Origin: Marinomonas ushuaiensis DSM 15871
GTDB taxonomy: Bacteria > Pseudomonadota > Gammaproteobacteria > Pseudomonadales > Marinomonadaceae
DNA: 49,580 bases
Direction of reading: 5' to 3'
Assembly (NCBI RefSeq): GCF_000521805.1
Contig: NZ_JAMB01000018.1
Span: 1 to 49,580, forward strand
A program made the translations under genes and the position numbers. Positions 42,468 to 49,580 of the stretch are shown piece after piece. The notes below the pieces were generated by a model. The model worked only from the letters and a program-made list of their open reading frames with translations, was not told the DNA's origin and did not search any database. The stretch's first letter is position 1. Every line of letters begins with the position of its first letter.

Positions 42468-43364
42468 ATGACTCCAAAGGATATGTTACTCGGTCTCGCT
42501 ATTATATTTGCTTGGGGGTTTAATTTTGTGGCAATTCGTTGGGGGTTGGATGAACTAACGCCAATGATGTTAGGTGGCTTACGATTTCTAATTATCGCCG
42601 TTATCGGTTCCTTCTTCTTTAAACGGCCTAATACCCCTTGGTTCTGGTTACTTGGCTATGCAATGTCGCTTAATTTTGGACAATTCGCCTTTTTGTTTAC
42701 GGCAATGAAATTCGGCATGCCTGCAGGATTAGCGTCTTTGGTGATACAGTCTCAAGCTATTTTCACAATGCTCTTCGCTGTCTTATTTTTGAAGGAATAC
42801 GTTCGACCTTATCAATTACTATCTATTGGTGTCGCCGCCAGCGGACTCGCGGTAATTGGTTTAAATGGCGACGATACAACAATGACAGTATTAGGGTTCG
42901 CCATTACACTTGCAGCAGCTTCAAGCTGGGCGCTAGGCAATGTCATTACTAAAACGATTAGTAAAAAAGGCTATGACGCAAATTTGAATTTGATTATTTG
43001 GTCTTGCTGGATCACTCCTATTCCTTTCTTTCTCAGCGCTTATTTTATCGATGGTGCTGATGTTATGTGGCAGAACATTATTAACATCAACTGGAAAACA
43101 GCAGCAACTTTGGCATATTTATCGATTATAGCAACAGGCCTTGGCTATGGTTTATGGAGTTATTTAATGTCACGCTATCCGGCAGGAAGTGTGGCACCAT
43201 TAGCATTAGGCGTCCCGGTTGTTGGCCTAACTTCCGCTTCGCTAGTATTAGATGAACAAATTAGCCACATTCAATGGATAGGTGTTTTAATTGTGCTGGT
43301 TGGTTTAATCATGAATACAATAGGCGGGCGCTGGTTAGCTCGTCGAGCTAACCAGAAAATATAA
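42468..43364 (+). CDS. eamA: O-acetylserine/cysteine exporter EamA
   Basis: A 298-aa DMT-family inner-membrane exporter with ten helices and two EamA repeats. It closely follows E. coli EamA (YdeD) in sequence: FAWGFNFVAIRWGLDEL, MMLGGLRFLI, NFGQFAFLF, KFGMPAGLASLVIQSQA, LAAASSWALGNVITK, GYGLWSYLMSRYP and VAPLALGVPVVGLTSA. EamA exports O-acetylserine, cysteine and related thiols. GAAAGGCA precedes the ATG. It is a single gene between the cio terminator and a convergent channel gene (2 nt apart). It is more similar to EamA than is the other DMT exporter of the window. Confidence 0.87.
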   Translation: MTPKDMLLGLAIIFAWGFNFVAIRWGLDELTPMMLGGLRFLIIAVIGSFFFKRPNTPWFWLLGYAMSLNFGQFAFLFTAMKFGMPAGLASLVIQSQAIFTMLFAVLFLKEYVRPYQLLSIGVAASGLAVIGLNGDDTTMTVLGFAITLAAASSWALGNVITKTISKKGYDANLNLIIWSCWITPIPFFLSAYFIDGADVMWQNIININWKTAATLAYLSIIATGLGYGLWSYLMSRYPAGSVAPLALGVPVVGLTSASLVLDEQISHIQWIGVLIVLVGLIMNTIGGRWLARRANQKI

Positions 43365-43366
43365 GT

Positions 43367-44209
43367 CTATTCTTTTTTGTTTTGTGATGGCGTATGAGAA
43401 GCATCAATTTTATCTGATAAACGCGCCACTTGAGCTTGTAACTCAGCAATCTGATGAACTAACTCTTTATGGTGGTTTTCTTGATTTTCATGCTCTTCTT
43501 GTGCTGTTTCCCGTGTCATCACATCAAGCACGACACCAACCATCATATTTAGAAAAACAAACGCGGTTAAGAAAATGAAGATGATGTAGAAGATCCAACT
43601 CATTGGATACACTTCCATCGTTTCATACATTACATCGGTCCAGTCCTCAAATGTTGCGACACGGAATAATGTCAGCATTGAAATGGCGATATCACCCCAC
43701 AGTGTTTCATTCACTCCACTGAAGAAAATCGAGCCAACTGCGGCAAAAAGATAAAAGATAATAAACATGAGCAAAGCAATGTAGCCCATTTTGGGAATCG
43801 CTTTGAGTAAGGCATTGATCAGGTAGCGTAAATCTGGAATAACAGACACTAAACGCAGAACACGAAAAACCCGTAATAATCGTGCAACTAAAATCATGTC
43901 GGTATCTGATATCGGAACCAAGCTACCAATCACAATAATGCTATCAAAAAGGTTCCAAGGGTCTTTCAAGAATCTACGTTTGTCATCGCAAGCAATAAAA
44001 CGCAGTGAAAGTTCAACGAGAAAAAAGACGGTGATGAAGTTGTCTAAGTAGTTAATGCTTAACTCAACACCATAAGGTAAAGAGTAGGTTTTTGCGCCTA
44101 CGGTTAACGCAGCAACAATGATGATACCGATGATAAAACCTTGAAACCAAACACTGCTTTCAACTTGTTTCATTACAGCTAACAAACGCCCAGAACGCCT
44201 AATTTCCAT
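43367..44209 (-). CDS. Voltage-gated-type cation channel (BacNav-like ion transporter)
   Basis: A 280-aa six-TM channel subunit expected to form a tetramer. The voltage sensor S4 is LVARLLRVFRVLRLVSVIPD with four Arg spaced by three. The pore (about 185-205) reads TLFRVATFEDWTDVMYE, and S6 is FIFLTAFVFLNMMVGVVLDV. The C-terminus is a coiled coil (HHKELVHQIAELQAQVARLS) as in bacterial sodium channels. The filter FEDW differs from the LESW of NaChBac/NavAb and looks more like the EDW of calcium-channel repeats, so ion preference is uncertain (sodium, calcium or non-selective). Converges with eamA. Confidence 0.87.
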   Translation of the reverse strand: MEIRRSGRLLAVMKQVESSVWFQGFIIGIIIVAALTVGAKTYSLPYGVELSINYLDNFITVFFLVELSLRFIACDDKRRFLKDPWNLFDSIIVIGSLVPISDTDMILVARLLRVFRVLRLVSVIPDLRYLINALLKAIPKMGYIALLMFIIFYLFAAVGSIFFSGVNETLWGDIAISMLTLFRVATFEDWTDVMYETMEVYPMSWIFYIIFIFLTAFVFLNMMVGVVLDVMTRETAQEEHENQENHHKELVHQIAELQAQVARLSDKIDASHTPSQNKKE

Positions 44210-44324
44210 TATTCTTTACACCTAATATAAAAAAATAGCCTATCTAAAAGACAAGGTGACGCCATATTAAGTTCATATCATCCAAAATAAAAGTAGAAGA
44301 CGATTTAGGTATAGAGTTTGTTTC

Positions 44325-44600
44325 TTAGGTTCGTTTTACACGCACTACTTTCATGATTTCGACAGGAATACCAGCCACTATTTCTTGTGTTGGATAATAA
44401 GTCAAATTAACGCGGGCTCCACGTAATGTGCGGTATTTACCTTGTCGTTTAAAGCGGAATGGGACGTCATAACCTTCGATCATTAAGGTATGAAGTACCC
44501 AATCTTCTTGAGGCCGTTGCGCATGAGATTTTACTTTCATTGCATCAGAATGAATAAGCGCATCGTTATTTTTTAATAGAGATTCTGGATCCGACTTCAC
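44325..44600 (-). CDS. Small conserved hypothetical protein
   Basis: A 91-aa soluble protein, not recognised. A polar N-terminal third is followed by QEDWVLHTLMIEGYDVPFRF, KRQGKYRTLRGARVNLTYYP and EIMKVVRVKRT, a beta-rich basic core that could bind nucleic acid (inference from composition only). GGGAAAG stands before the GTG start codon. No signal peptide or membrane segment. It lies between the ion channel and MscS-like genes, on the same strand as both, but with gaps of over 80 bases, so cotranscription is uncertain. Confidence 0.7.
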   Translation of the reverse strand: MKSDPESLLKNNDALIHSDAMKVKSHAQRPQEDWVLHTLMIEGYDVPFRFKRQGKYRTLRGARVNLTYYPTQEIVAGIPVEIMKVVRVKRT

Positions 44601-44686
44601 AAGACTTTCCCTTCAATAAGATGAAAGTCTCTTAGTATGACATAAGTAAACGAGATCTCGAAAAGTTGATTGTTTTTTGTTCAAAA

Positions 44687-45241
44687 TCAGGATGCGTTAC
44701 TTTCTTCAGTTTTATTTGGTTTCTCTGTAAATTGACTCATTGCTTGTGCTTCTTCTTTATTTGCAAAACGCACAACCGCTTTTTGAAGAATGAGGCTATT
44801 AGGATAAGTTACCACATCACCAGACAGTCGCTGAATAATCACATGGAATGTCGATATCTCTAAGATCTGTCCTAAAATCTCATCGTCTTTATCGACAACT
44901 TTCACCCAATCACCTACTCGATAAGGAAAGCTGAAAAAGATAATCAAACTTGCTGTGATGTTGCTCAATATTGACCACTGGGCAAATAAAGCCACACCCA
45001 CGACAGCAAACACAGACGAGAAGAAAATCGCCAATTGACCGTATCCCACACCTAAAACCAAACAAACTAATAAAACAAAAATAGCCGTAAAGCCAAGGTT
45101 CAACATTTTAGACACGTAAGTGACACGAACTTCATTAACCGATTTTTTGTGCCCTAAAAGAACGATAAAGGACTTAAGGAAACGAGAGGTGAAAACATAC
45201 CCCACAACCAATAAAATGATTAAGCCAACTTGTATCATCAT
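44687..45241 (-). CDS. Short MscS-family mechanosensitive channel
   Basis: A 184-aa protein with an N-terminal helix, two further helices (about 45-90) and the MscS pore/beta-domain region: AIFFSSVFAVVGVALFAQWS, LSNITASLIIFFSFPYRVGDW, VKVVDKDDEILGQILEISTF, SGDVVTYPNSLILQKAVVRF. The Gln-Trp-Ser...Asn at the end of TM3 and the PYRVGDWV entry to the beta domain are family hallmarks. It is shorter than E. coli MscS (286 aa) and lacks most of the C-terminal alpha/beta vestibule, ending in a polar tail. It may be a minimal channel involved in osmotic release, which suits the osmoprotectant genes elsewhere in the window. Confidence 0.82.
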   Translation of the reverse strand: MMIQVGLIILLVVGYVFTSRFLKSFIVLLGHKKSVNEVRVTYVSKMLNLGFTAIFVLLVCLVLGVGYGQLAIFFSSVFAVVGVALFAQWSILSNITASLIIFFSFPYRVGDWVKVVDKDDEILGQILEISTFHVIIQRLSGDVVTYPNSLILQKAVVRFANKEEAQAMSQFTEKPNKTEESNAS

Positions 45242-45395
45242 GTTTATTTCCTGTGACTAATTTATAAAGCACAATCCAAGATATAAGACACTATACCTGA
45301 GTTTGCTAGATTACCAATATCTATTAAATCATCAATACATCTCTCTCAACACCATAATGTTAAACTACAGAGCATAAATACATGGAGAAAATATT

Positions 45396-45692
45396 ATGGA
45401 GACAAACCGTATCTATCTCACTTTTATAGACTCTGAAAAGTATCTTTCAGTGAGCCCAACTGAAACAGTGCTCACTGCTTTAATAGACAATGACATACCT
45501 ATCAAACAAGCTTGTACCAATGGTGCTTGTGGCATTTGCCTTACACCCTTACTTGCCGGTGAAATCGACTATGCAGAAAAAACGCCACGCGGTCTGAACC
45601 AAAAAGAAAAGCAAGGCAGTTACTTTTTACCTTGTATCGCAACGTGTAAGACAGATATTTATATTGGCCATCCCAAAGTGCCGCTGCGTTAA
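45396..45692 (+). CDS. Plant-type [2Fe-2S] ferredoxin
   Basis: A 98-aa stand-alone ferredoxin. The cluster ligands are in QACTNGACGICLTPLLAGE (C-x4-C-x2-C), with the fourth Cys in YFLPCIATC about 35 residues on. The N-terminal beta strands (IYLTFIDSEKYLSVSPTET) fit the beta-grasp fold. Such small ferredoxins serve oxygenases or reductases; the redox partner is not in the window. GGAG is 8 nt before the ATG. It is 47 bases upstream of hrpB on the same strand. Confidence 0.9.
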   Translation: METNRIYLTFIDSEKYLSVSPTETVLTALIDNDIPIKQACTNGACGICLTPLLAGEIDYAEKTPRGLNQKEKQGSYFLPCIATCKTDIYIGHPKVPLR

Positions 45693-45739
45693 TTCATCAA
45701 AACAGCTATGATAGACACAGCACACTAACGAGCCATTTT

Positions 45740-48262
45740 ATGCCTAGCCAACTGCCCATTTATCAATTGATTCCCGACTTAAAACGTCAGCTTAATCAAC
45801 GTCATGAAGCCATTTTAGAAGCAGCGCCAGGTGCGGGTAAAACCACCGTGGTTCCCATCGCTTTAATGGAAGAACCTTGGTTAAAAGGTCGTAAGATCAT
45901 TATGTTGGAGCCAAGACGTTTGGCGGCTAAAACTGCAGCAAAACGTCTTGCTGATACATTGCAAGAACCGCTCGGGGAACGTGTCGGTTATCGCATTCGC
46001 CATGAAGGCAAAGAAAGTGCTCGTACTCAAGTATTGGTTGTTACTGAAGGCGTCTTAACACGCATGTTGCATGATGATCCTAGCTTAAATGATATCGCCT
46101 TGGTCATTTTCGACGAATTTCACGAGCGAAATCTTCATTCTGATTTGGCTTTTGCTTTGTGTTTACAAGCCAGAGATTTGTACCGCGACGAAGACCCACT
46201 CAAATTACTCGTTATGTCAGCAACACTCGACACCGAATTACTTCAATCTCGATTACATTGCCCTACGCTAACGAGCCACGGTCGCAGCTTTCCAATAGAC
46301 ACACGCTATTCGAATAAATCATTAAAAACCGATGACGTAACAGATGAAGTGGTTCGCCTGACCTGCCAAGCCTTCCAAGAAGAATCGGGGAGTTTGTTAG
46401 TGTTTCTTCCAGGTCAAAGAGAAATTCGCCGCGCAGCCACTCAACTCCAGCAACGATTAGCCAATGAAACTCACGTGAGTATTCTTCCTCTTTATGGCGA
46501 ATTAAGCCTAAAAGAACAAGAAACCGTGATTCAACCAGCCATTGCACCCATGCGTAAGATTGTTCTTGCAACCGCGATTGCTCAAACCAGTTTAACCATC
46601 GAAGGCATTCGCGTCGTGATCGACAGTGGTTTAAGCCGAGAAGCGCGTTTTGACGCAAATACAGCCACCACTCGCCTTCACACTCGCCGAGTGACTCAAG
46701 CCGAAAGTATTCAACGCATGGGACGATCAGGCCGAACCGAAGCTGGCGTTTGTTATCGTTGGTGGAGTGAAGAACAACAATCTCGCCTCGCGATACAAGC
46801 TCAGCCTCAGATTGAAATAAGTAACTTGAGTAATGTTGTAATGGATTTGGCGCAATGGGGCGCACAAGAGCGTTTGGAATTGGATTGGATTACAGAACCA
46901 CCGAAAAGCCATTGGCAACAAGCGGTGGACTTACTGACCAATCTTGACGCCTTAGAGAAGCAAACGACATTACAGCTCACGCCTCAAGGTGAACAAATGA
47001 GTTCATTAGGCATTGAACCTCGTTTAGCCCGCATTCTGATTGAAGGAAGACGCCAGAATAACAGTAATCTTGCCAGTGCGATTTGCACTATTTTGTCTGA
47101 AGGCGATCCTTTCACTCAGCACCACAGCGACCTTTCAGATCGGTTGGCATGGTTAGAAGGCGAGCTCACTATAAAGAGTAAACGCCCTCGCCAAGTCTAT
47201 TTAAAAACACAACAACAATGGCAAAGACGCAGTCAGAAATTAAATGTCGATATCGCATATAGTCCCAATTTAAAAAATGAGATCGCTCCACTTTTGGTTG
47301 CTGCCTTTACAGATCGTATTGCTCAACGAACACATCAAGACCAAGAAAAAATATTCTATAAGCTCTCCAATGGCCGAAGAGCCTCATTGCCTATTCACGA
47401 TCCTTGCGCACAAAGTGACTGGATCATCGCGTTAGATGTTGGCGGACATAAAACGGCGAATGAAGATCGAATATTTCTGAGCACGCCTGTTGAGTTTGCA
47501 GTATTAAGCAAACTGGCGATTACTCAAGAACACACCGCTTGGTCAAAAAAAGATGGTCGCATAATCAGTGAATCACAACGCTGGATTGGCAAACTCAAAA
47601 TAGATTCTAAAAAGCTGCCTTCGCCTTCATCTTCAGCTATTTGCGACGCGGTGTGCCAATATATTCGTGAAGAAGGAATAAACGCCTTACCTTGGGACGA
47701 TGCCAGCCAGCAAGTACGAGCACGTATGCAACTTGCCTTTCATTATTATTCATCTCAGAAAGGTGCTGATATGAATTGGCCTGATTGCTCTGACGATAAT
47801 TTATTAGCTCGACTAGACAATTGGCTGGCGCCATATCTAAACAAGGTAAGCAATCAACAAATCTTGAATAAATTACCGCTCGCTGAGATTTTATTAAACC
47901 AGCTAGATTGGCAACAGCAGCAGCTATTAAACAAGCAAGTACCTGCAAGAATTACAGCCCCATCAGGTTCTAGTCATGCTGTTGATTATTGCGAATTGGT
48001 TCCAACCATGAGAGTGAAGTTGCAAGAAATGTTTGGCTGTACAAGTAGCCCAACAGTATTTCATCAAAGCATCCGCATTGAGCTCTTGTCTCCGGGAAAA
48101 AGGCCATTAGCGGTGACTCAAGATTTGGCATTTTTCTGGTGTGAGGCTTATCCAGAAGTGCGTAAAGAGATGCGTGGCCGATATCCTAAACATCCATGGC
48201 CAGAAAACCCCTTAGAGGCACAGGCAACAGCGAAAACAAACCGAGCGCTACGCTCCTCTTAA
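45740..48262 (+). CDS. hrpB: ATP-dependent helicase HrpB
   Basis: An 840-aa DExH-box helicase. Motif I is APGAGKTT at about 31-38, motif Ia LEPRRLAAK, motif II FDEFHER near 125 (the DEFH form is typical of HrpB), motif III SATLD, motif V in TSLTIEGIRVVIDSG and motif VI QRMGRSGRTEAGVCYRWW. The C-terminal HrpB domain (about 690-835) ends with PLAVTQDLAFFWCEAYPEVR, KEMRGRYPKHPWPENP. Length is as in E. coli. The function is not firmly known; it is a putative RNA helicase. Its 3' end overlaps that of the convergent kinase gene by 15 nt. Confidence 0.95.
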   Translation: MPSQLPIYQLIPDLKRQLNQRHEAILEAAPGAGKTTVVPIALMEEPWLKGRKIIMLEPRRLAAKTAAKRLADTLQEPLGERVGYRIRHEGKESARTQVLVVTEGVLTRMLHDDPSLNDIALVIFDEFHERNLHSDLAFALCLQARDLYRDEDPLKLLVMSATLDTELLQSRLHCPTLTSHGRSFPIDTRYSNKSLKTDDVTDEVVRLTCQAFQEESGSLLVFLPGQREIRRAATQLQQRLANETHVSILPLYGELSLKEQETVIQPAIAPMRKIVLATAIAQTSLTIEGIRVVIDSGLSREARFDANTATTRLHTRRVTQAESIQRMGRSGRTEAGVCYRWWSEEQQSRLAIQAQPQIEISNLSNVVMDLAQWGAQERLELDWITEPPKSHWQQAVDLLTNLDALEKQTTLQLTPQGEQMSSLGIEPRLARILIEGRRQNNSNLASAICTILSEGDPFTQHHSDLSDRLAWLEGELTIKSKRPRQVYLKTQQQWQRRSQKLNVDIAYSPNLKNEIAPLLVAAFTDRIAQRTHQDQEKIFYKLSNGRRASLPIHDPCAQSDWIIALDVGGHKTANEDRIFLSTPVEFAVLSKLAITQEHTAWSKKDGRIISESQRWIGKLKIDSKKLPSPSSSAICDAVCQYIREEGINALPWDDASQQVRARMQLAFHYYSSQKGADMNWPDCSDDNLLARLDNWLAPYLNKVSNQQILNKLPLAEILLNQLDWQQQQLLNKQVPARITAPSGSSHAVDYCELVPTMRVKLQEMFGCTSSPTVFHQSIRIELLSPGKRPLAVTQDLAFFWCEAYPEVRKEMRGRYPKHPWPENPLEAQATAKTNRALRSS

Positions 48263-49243
48263 TTGAGAAAGGGCTTGCTCTGTCATCTTGCGACTAAACA
48301 GTGTGTTCTTTTTATGAGTGGGTGACCAACCTAGAATAAATCGATGGAAATCAGCCCATGCGATAGAAAACAATCCATGCCATTCAGCGGCAACAGCTTC
48401 TGCTGTATCTGGAGATTCACCTGTCGCAAGAATACATCGGGACAATTCCGAAAAATACAGTTCAAGCAGATAATCAAGATGTTCATTTAACTCAGATTCA
48501 GAGAAACAGCTACCAAGAAAATAAGCTAGATCCTGCACGCCAATACCCCGTCCAACATATTGAAAATCAACCGCAGCGACCGAAGTCAAATCATCGCCGA
48601 AACAAAAGTTCGCTAATTTTGCATCACCATGAACCAAGGTTTGGTAACACGCTTGATCAATACTCTTATCTATACTTTCAGCGCTCTCTTTTAAATCCCC
48701 CTCAGGCATAGAGCTCCATTCATCAGGGCGAGTAGCCAAATGCCAATAAGTTCCTCTAGGCCATAAGCCTTCGGGCCAATCGTCCCGCACTTCAGACTGT
48801 AAAAAATGAGCATGAAAACTCGCCAGCCAATTAATCACAACCGTGGACTCTTCCACAGAAAGGAAATCGCAACGATGCCCGAAGCCTGCCGAGTCTAAAT
48901 CTTCTAATAAAAGATAGGTTTCATCTTCCTGATAAAAAGAAGCAAGTAACTTAGGCAGCCGCTCATTTTCAGTACAACCAGAAGACCAATCTTGATACCA
49001 ATTCGCTTCAACTTTATAAGAATTAACTTTGCGATCATGAGCAAACGAAGACTGCCAACCCCGAGGATGATTTTGAATTTGTCCAAATTGAATAGCTTTA
49101 AGAACAACACTCTTAGCAATATCAGAACCTTCAACAGAGAAACGAATGATTTCTCCATAACCACTCCATAAACCCTGAATTGTCTCTGTACGAGCCACTA
49201 AAGAAGCATTAAGAGCACGTTTAATAAATATCTCAGGAGTCAT
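48248..49243 (-). CDS. APH/EcKinase-like phosphotransferase
   Basis: A 331-aa kinase-fold protein of the aminoglycoside/choline/ecdysteroid kinase superfamily. Lys in KSVVLKAIQ (near 47) would bind ATP. YLLLEDLDSAGFGHR is the hinge region, LVHGDAKLANFCFG (near 200) the catalytic loop with HGDxKxxN, and VAAVDFQYVGRGIGVQDLAY the metal-binding Asp segment. The substrate is a hydroxylated small molecule that cannot be named from sequence. No antibiotic-resistance role is implied by the fold. It is transcribed toward hrpB, overlapping it by 15 nt. The 5' side (49244-49580) contains no gene but a structured RNA candidate, which could be its leader. Confidence 0.83.
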   Translation of the reverse strand: MTPEIFIKRALNASLVARTETIQGLWSGYGEIIRFSVEGSDIAKSVVLKAIQFGQIQNHPRGWQSSFAHDRKVNSYKVEANWYQDWSSGCTENERLPKLLASFYQEDETYLLLEDLDSAGFGHRCDFLSVEESTVVINWLASFHAHFLQSEVRDDWPEGLWPRGTYWHLATRPDEWSSMPEGDLKESAESIDKSIDQACYQTLVHGDAKLANFCFGDDLTSVAAVDFQYVGRGIGVQDLAYFLGSCFSESELNEHLDYLLELYFSELSRCILATGESPDTAEAVAAEWHGLFSIAWADFHRFILGWSPTHKKNTLFSRKMTEQALSQLRGA

Positions 49244-49350
49244 AGGGCCGAACCAAATGAAAATAAACGTTCATCATAACTTAAATAGAACTAGAGTCAT
49301 AAAACTAGAAACTTAGAGTTAAGTATCGAAGTGGGCTGGAGGAAATTAAA

Positions 49351-49453
49351 TAAAAAGGAGTTTTTCTGCTGCATCCTTGCAGCTCTGAATCATCATGAAA
49401 GGAGACAGGGCCTCCACCTTGGAGGCTTGGGCAATCCATTGCCCCCTGTCTGT
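49351..49453 (-). ncRNA. Candidate CsrA/RsmA-binding structured RNA (sRNA or leader)
   Basis: Read on the minus strand, three perfect 6-bp hairpins each expose GG in the loop: GGGCAA-UGGA-UUGCCC (49444-49429), CCUCCA-AGG-UGGAGG (49425-49411) and GCUGCA-AGGA-UGCAGC (49383-49368). AGACAGG/CCUGUCU (49451-49445 with 49409-49403) closes a junction around the first two. CsrA/RsmA-sequestering RNAs (CsrB, RsmY/Z) show exactly such GGA loops. A promoter with predicted start at about 49453 fits the base of the structure. A U-run at 49356-49352 follows the last hairpin but is not an ideal terminator, so the RNA could instead be the 5' leader of the kinase gene beginning at 49243. Confidence 0.42.
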
Positions 49454-49460
49454 AAATAAC

Positions 49461-49488
49461 ATTATCAAATAGTGAATCTATAGTGCAA
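49461..49488 (-). promoter_or_regulatory. Sigma-70 promoter for the structured RNA candidate
   Basis: On the minus strand, TTGCAC (49488-49483), 16 nt, GATAAT (49466-49461). The start point would be about 7-8 nt later, two bases before the closing stem of the structured RNA. Just upstream lies the inverted repeat AAGAAAAA-TCAAC-TTTTTCTT (49490-49510), a possible regulator site. Confidence 0.5.
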
Positions 49489-49580
49489 GAAGAAAAATCA
49501 ACTTTTTCTTGTAAATGAAACAATATTCTAATTTCTTAACAGAGGATCTTTCTTCGTTGGCATTTACTCTGACACATCAA

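Noticed and set aside
46263..46865. 200-codon open frame on the minus strand within hrpB
   Set aside because: It lies wholly antisense to helicase motifs, has no ribosome-binding site and shows no recognisable domain.
49360..49453. Hammerhead-ribozyme-like pieces (UGAUGA and GAAA) in the structured RNA on the minus strand
   Set aside because: The conserved C before UGAUGA is A, six unpaired nucleotides separate it from the stem, and an extra A precedes GAAA; the core cannot form.
1..49580. Searched by eye for tRNA, rRNA, CRISPR arrays, insertion sequences and prophage genes
   Set aside because: No cloverleaf with TTCGAAT-type arm, no regular spaced repeats, and no transposase, integrase or capsid-like product was found.

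Overview
The window reads as chromosomal DNA of a moderately AT-rich marine gammaproteobacterium. A Marinomonas-like member of the Oceanospirillales is my best guess. It is inferred from the gene set (betBA for choline oxidation, a fused ornithine-lipid synthase, a CIO-type bd oxidase, several c-di-GMP enzymes, rlmF, hrpB), not from any marker gene. I see no phage, insertion sequence, CRISPR array, rRNA or tRNA gene.

Layout. 0-8.5 kb: an acetoin/2,3-butanediol dehydrogenase, a small PsiE-like membrane protein, a chemoreceptor, a divergent Lrp-like regulator/EamA exporter pair, a DUF2868 membrane protein coupled to a DUF3482 GTPase, and a PlsC-type acyltransferase. 8.5-14 kb: two membrane-bound EAL proteins around rlmF and a DUF6164 protein. 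14-22.4 kb: a divergent stress locus. An ECF sigma factor and its ChrR-type zinc anti-sigma read right; eight genes (NTF2-like, SDR, FAD oxidoreductase, DUF1365, CFA-like methyltransferase, DUF2878, an unrecognised exported protein, a DUF3833 lipoprotein) read left. Both arms start with matching TGATCC-N18 promoters. This is the arrangement of singlet-oxygen/lipid-peroxide regulons, and the methyltransferase lacks two bicarbonate-site residues of true cyclopropane synthases, so phospholipid acyl-chain remodelling (perhaps furan fatty acids) is more likely than plain cyclopropanation.

22.4-31 kb: a small soluble protein behind a perfect 12-bp inverted repeat, a small membrane protein, bifunctional olsF, the betB-betA operon with a palindromic operator but no betI nearby, a tandem-repeat lipoprotein, and cpdB. 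31-36 kb is the most accessory-looking part: a YugP-like metallopeptidase, a DnaJ-related protein, two orphan antitoxin-like genes meeting tail to tail, and two adjacent membrane-anchored coiled-coil DUF4041/GIY-YIG proteins. 36-42.3 kb: a sigma-54 response regulator/histidine kinase pair divergent from a cioAB-type cyanide-insensitive oxidase operon, whose upstream region carries a perfect FNR/Anr box and a correctly spaced -24/-12 element.

42.3-49.6 kb: the cysteine/O-acetylserine exporter eamA, a voltage-gated-type cation channel with an unusual filter, a small hypothetical protein, a short MscS-type channel, a 2Fe-2S ferredoxin, hrpB and an APH-like kinase. At the right edge, the minus strand encodes a strongly structured RNA candidate with three hairpins showing GG(A) in their loops, as in CsrA/RsmA-binding RNAs, behind a plausible sigma-70 promoter.

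All family assignments come from reading motifs by eye; none was checked by database search.
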